From Planctomycetes bacterium RBG_16_43_13 (GTDB lineage Bacteria > Planctomycetota > MHYJ01), in assembly GCA_001828445.1 (NCBI GenBank), contig MHYJ01000087.1:1-13857 (forward strand): a DNA stretch of 13,857 bases, given 5' to 3'. The translations under genes were made by a program, and so were the position numbers. This document shows positions 13,010 through 13,857 of the stretch, in pieces. Under the pieces are notes generated by a model. That model made no database searches, was not told the origin of the DNA, and worked only from the letters and a program-made list of their open reading frames with translations. The first letter of the stretch is position 1. Each line of letters begins with the position of its first letter.

Positions 13010-13144
13010 TTAGTTTAAAAATAAGAGGGGCAGCAGCCCCTCTTCTTGGTTTGGGTCGCCATGGATCGCATTGGTACGCAGTAGTCCGCAATGCCACGGT
13101 GTGCCATGCTTCGGTCCGGTGTGAACCGGTGCGAAAAACAATTT
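13010..13144. other. Intergenic segment with terminator and hairpins
   Basis: No gene is supported here. Besides the terminator (13023-13044), 13050-13135 holds several pairings: GCATTG/CAATGC (13068-13073 with 13089-13094) and CCGGT-GTGA-ACCGG (13116-13129), a GNNA-type loop when read on the plus strand. The words CGGTGTG and GGT-CG recur. It could be the decayed end of a gene, a small structured RNA or a protein-binding site. It does not fold as a tRNA by eye. Confidence 0.4.
13023..13044. terminator. Bidirectional intrinsic terminator between convergent genes
   Basis: A 9-bp stem, AAGAGGGGC with GCCCCTCTT, and a 4-nt loop (AGCA). On the minus strand ATTTTT follows, a fair T run that suits the leftward gene at 13145-13621. 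On the plus strand it is followed by CTTGG and is weaker, but it stands 13 nt after the fibre stop codon. It probably serves both convergent transcripts. Confidence 0.75.
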
Positions 13145-13621
13145 CTAATACCTGCATCTCGATTTTGCGAGATTTGCCATCTCTAGTTCTAGAGAGGCGT
13201 TTTTTAATATTTCAAATTCTAGTTTCTTTCTGTGTTCTTCACCTAAAAATGAAGTGTCGATCATATGCAATGATCGCTGCCGTTGTTTTAAACTCCTGAA
13301 AACAGCCTTGGTTTTCTTGGAATTATGGATTGGCATTTCATGGGGTTGTAGGATATAAATATCGTTATTTTTTCCTCGTGATGTGACAAAAAAACCCTCT
13401 TTTTTGACAACTTCGCGGAATTGCAAAACTGTGAATTGCCATTTTTCAAAGGGCACATTATTTTTCTCAACATTCATGATTGAGCTGATTAGACCCTCTG
13501 ATATGGTTGCTCCATAGCGTAAAAGGTCATTTTCTTTTAATTTCTTTATGATTAATTCTCGTCCTTCAACGAGAAAATCATCATTATCTTCTAGATCTGT
13601 ATCTTCAACTAAAGCTGTCAT
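13145..13621 (-). CDS. Hypothetical phage protein, 158 residues
   Basis: I do not recognise this protein. An acidic N-terminus (MTALVEDTDLEDNDDF) is followed by a mostly helical charged region. The central part (LLRYGATISEGLISSIMNVE, then FEKWQFTVLQFREVVKKEGF and SRGKNNDIYILQP) could be a compact winged-helix-like domain, and the C-terminus is basic and helical (RSLKQRQRSLHM, then LEMANLAKSRCRY). No catalytic motif or membrane segment is seen. AAGGAG stands 11 nt before the ATG, and the start is 2 nt after the preceding stop codon, so the two genes form an operon. The composition suggests an intracellular, perhaps DNA-binding, non-virion protein. The terminator at 13023-13044 ends this transcript. 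Confidence 0.65.
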   Translation of the reverse strand: MTALVEDTDLEDNDDFLVEGRELIIKKLKENDLLRYGATISEGLISSIMNVEKNNVPFEKWQFTVLQFREVVKKEGFFVTSRGKNNDIYILQPHEMPIHNSKKTKAVFRSLKQRQRSLHMIDTSFLGEEHRKKLEFEILKNASLELEMANLAKSRCRY

Positions 13622-13623
13622 AT

Positions 13624-13857
13624 TTATTTAATCTCCTTAAATTCTGTTATATAAAATCTTCCATATTCCCCAGGTGTAGGGCCGTATGGCCTGCGTGAGC
13701 CAAGGCCGACACGGTCGCCTGCATAAACTAACCAGTCTTCTACTATTTTAGGATCGACAATTGAGCAATCTATATTAATGGTGAGATCGGCACTCCATTC
13801 CTTAAAAATGGCGCGTATGCTTGGCACCCTAGACTTTTGGATCGTGACTATTTTAAA
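13624..13857 (-). CDS. Conserved phage protein, C-terminal part, cut by the window edge
   Basis: The frame is open to the right edge of the window, so this is the last 77 codons of a longer gene. A GTG at 13827 is possible as a start but is not needed, and the 10 codons before it read as normal protein (FKIVTIQKSRV). The sequence pattern, with PSIRAIFKEWSADLTINID, IVEDWLVYAGDRVGLGSRRP and GEYGRFYITEF, resembles the C-terminus of a conserved family of phage proteins of unknown function that end R-P-x-F-x-x-W...AGxxVGIGDxRP...GRF. I recall this family only loosely. It is probably an early or DNA-metabolism gene co-transcribed with the next gene. Its stop is 2 nt from the next start. Confidence 0.65.
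   Translation of the reverse strand, partial: FKIVTIQKSRVPSIRAIFKEWSADLTINIDCSIVDPKIVEDWLVYAGDRVGLGSRRPYGPTPGEYGRFYITEFKEIK

Noticed and set aside
13050..13135. Possible tRNA gene
   Set aside because: No acceptor stem, anticodon arm and T-arm can be laid out together by eye.
12969..13157. Minus-strand 62-codon frame over the terminator and the fibre 3' end
   Set aside because: It reads through the terminator hairpin and antisense to the fibre gene; no family resemblance.
1..13857. CRISPR arrays, insertion sequences, integrase or attachment sites
   Set aside because: No regularly spaced repeats, transposase or integrase genes, or terminal inverted repeats were seen.

Overview
The window is the head-assembly and DNA-packaging module of a tailed double-stranded DNA bacteriophage or prophage. 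The portal is of the P22 type, the major capsid protein is of the N4-gp56 family, and no long-tail genes (tape measure, tail tube) are visible, so a short-tailed (podovirus-like) virion is the best guess. The host cannot be named. Strong AAGGAG-type ribosome binding sites, intrinsic terminators and the standard code point to a bacterium. Most genes have moderate to low GC by eye; the fibre gene is clearly richer in GC.

Layout, in transcription order on the minus strand (right to left). At the right edge are the 3' part of a conserved phage gene (13624-13857) and an unrecognised 158-residue gene (13145-13621), followed by a hairpin-rich intergenic segment with a terminator. The one plus-strand gene, a repetitive 873-residue fibre-like protein (10388-13009), runs towards that terminator. 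It diverges, across an AT-rich promoter region, from a long minus-strand operon: a small ribbon-helix-helix protein, the large terminase (interrupted by an intein), a 49-residue basic protein, a structured intergenic segment, the P22-type portal, three small proteins, a scaffold-like protein, the major capsid protein (interrupted by a group I intron), a capsid-associated protein, a strong intrinsic terminator, a small connector-region protein, and a head-tail adaptor-like protein ending at the left edge.

How the genes work together: scaffold and capsid protein build the prohead around the portal, the terminase pumps DNA through the portal, and the adaptor-like proteins close the head and join it to the tail. 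The fibre-like protein would bind the host surface.

The most striking feature is that two essential genes carry self-splicing elements of two kinds, each with a LAGLIDADG homing endonuclease. (1) The capsid gene is split by a 1105-nt group I intron (2641-3745). Its splice sites can be set to the base: the internal guide GTTGCCGTA (3714-3722, minus strand) pairs with the joined exons TACGGT|AAC, with the single U-G wobble exactly at the 5' splice site. P3, P4, P7, P8 and P9 candidates are also visible. (2) The terminase carries a 323-residue intein (residues 222-544) between its ATPase and nuclease domains. A naive gene caller would report the capsid protein as two unrelated genes, the second with a false hydrophobic N-terminus.
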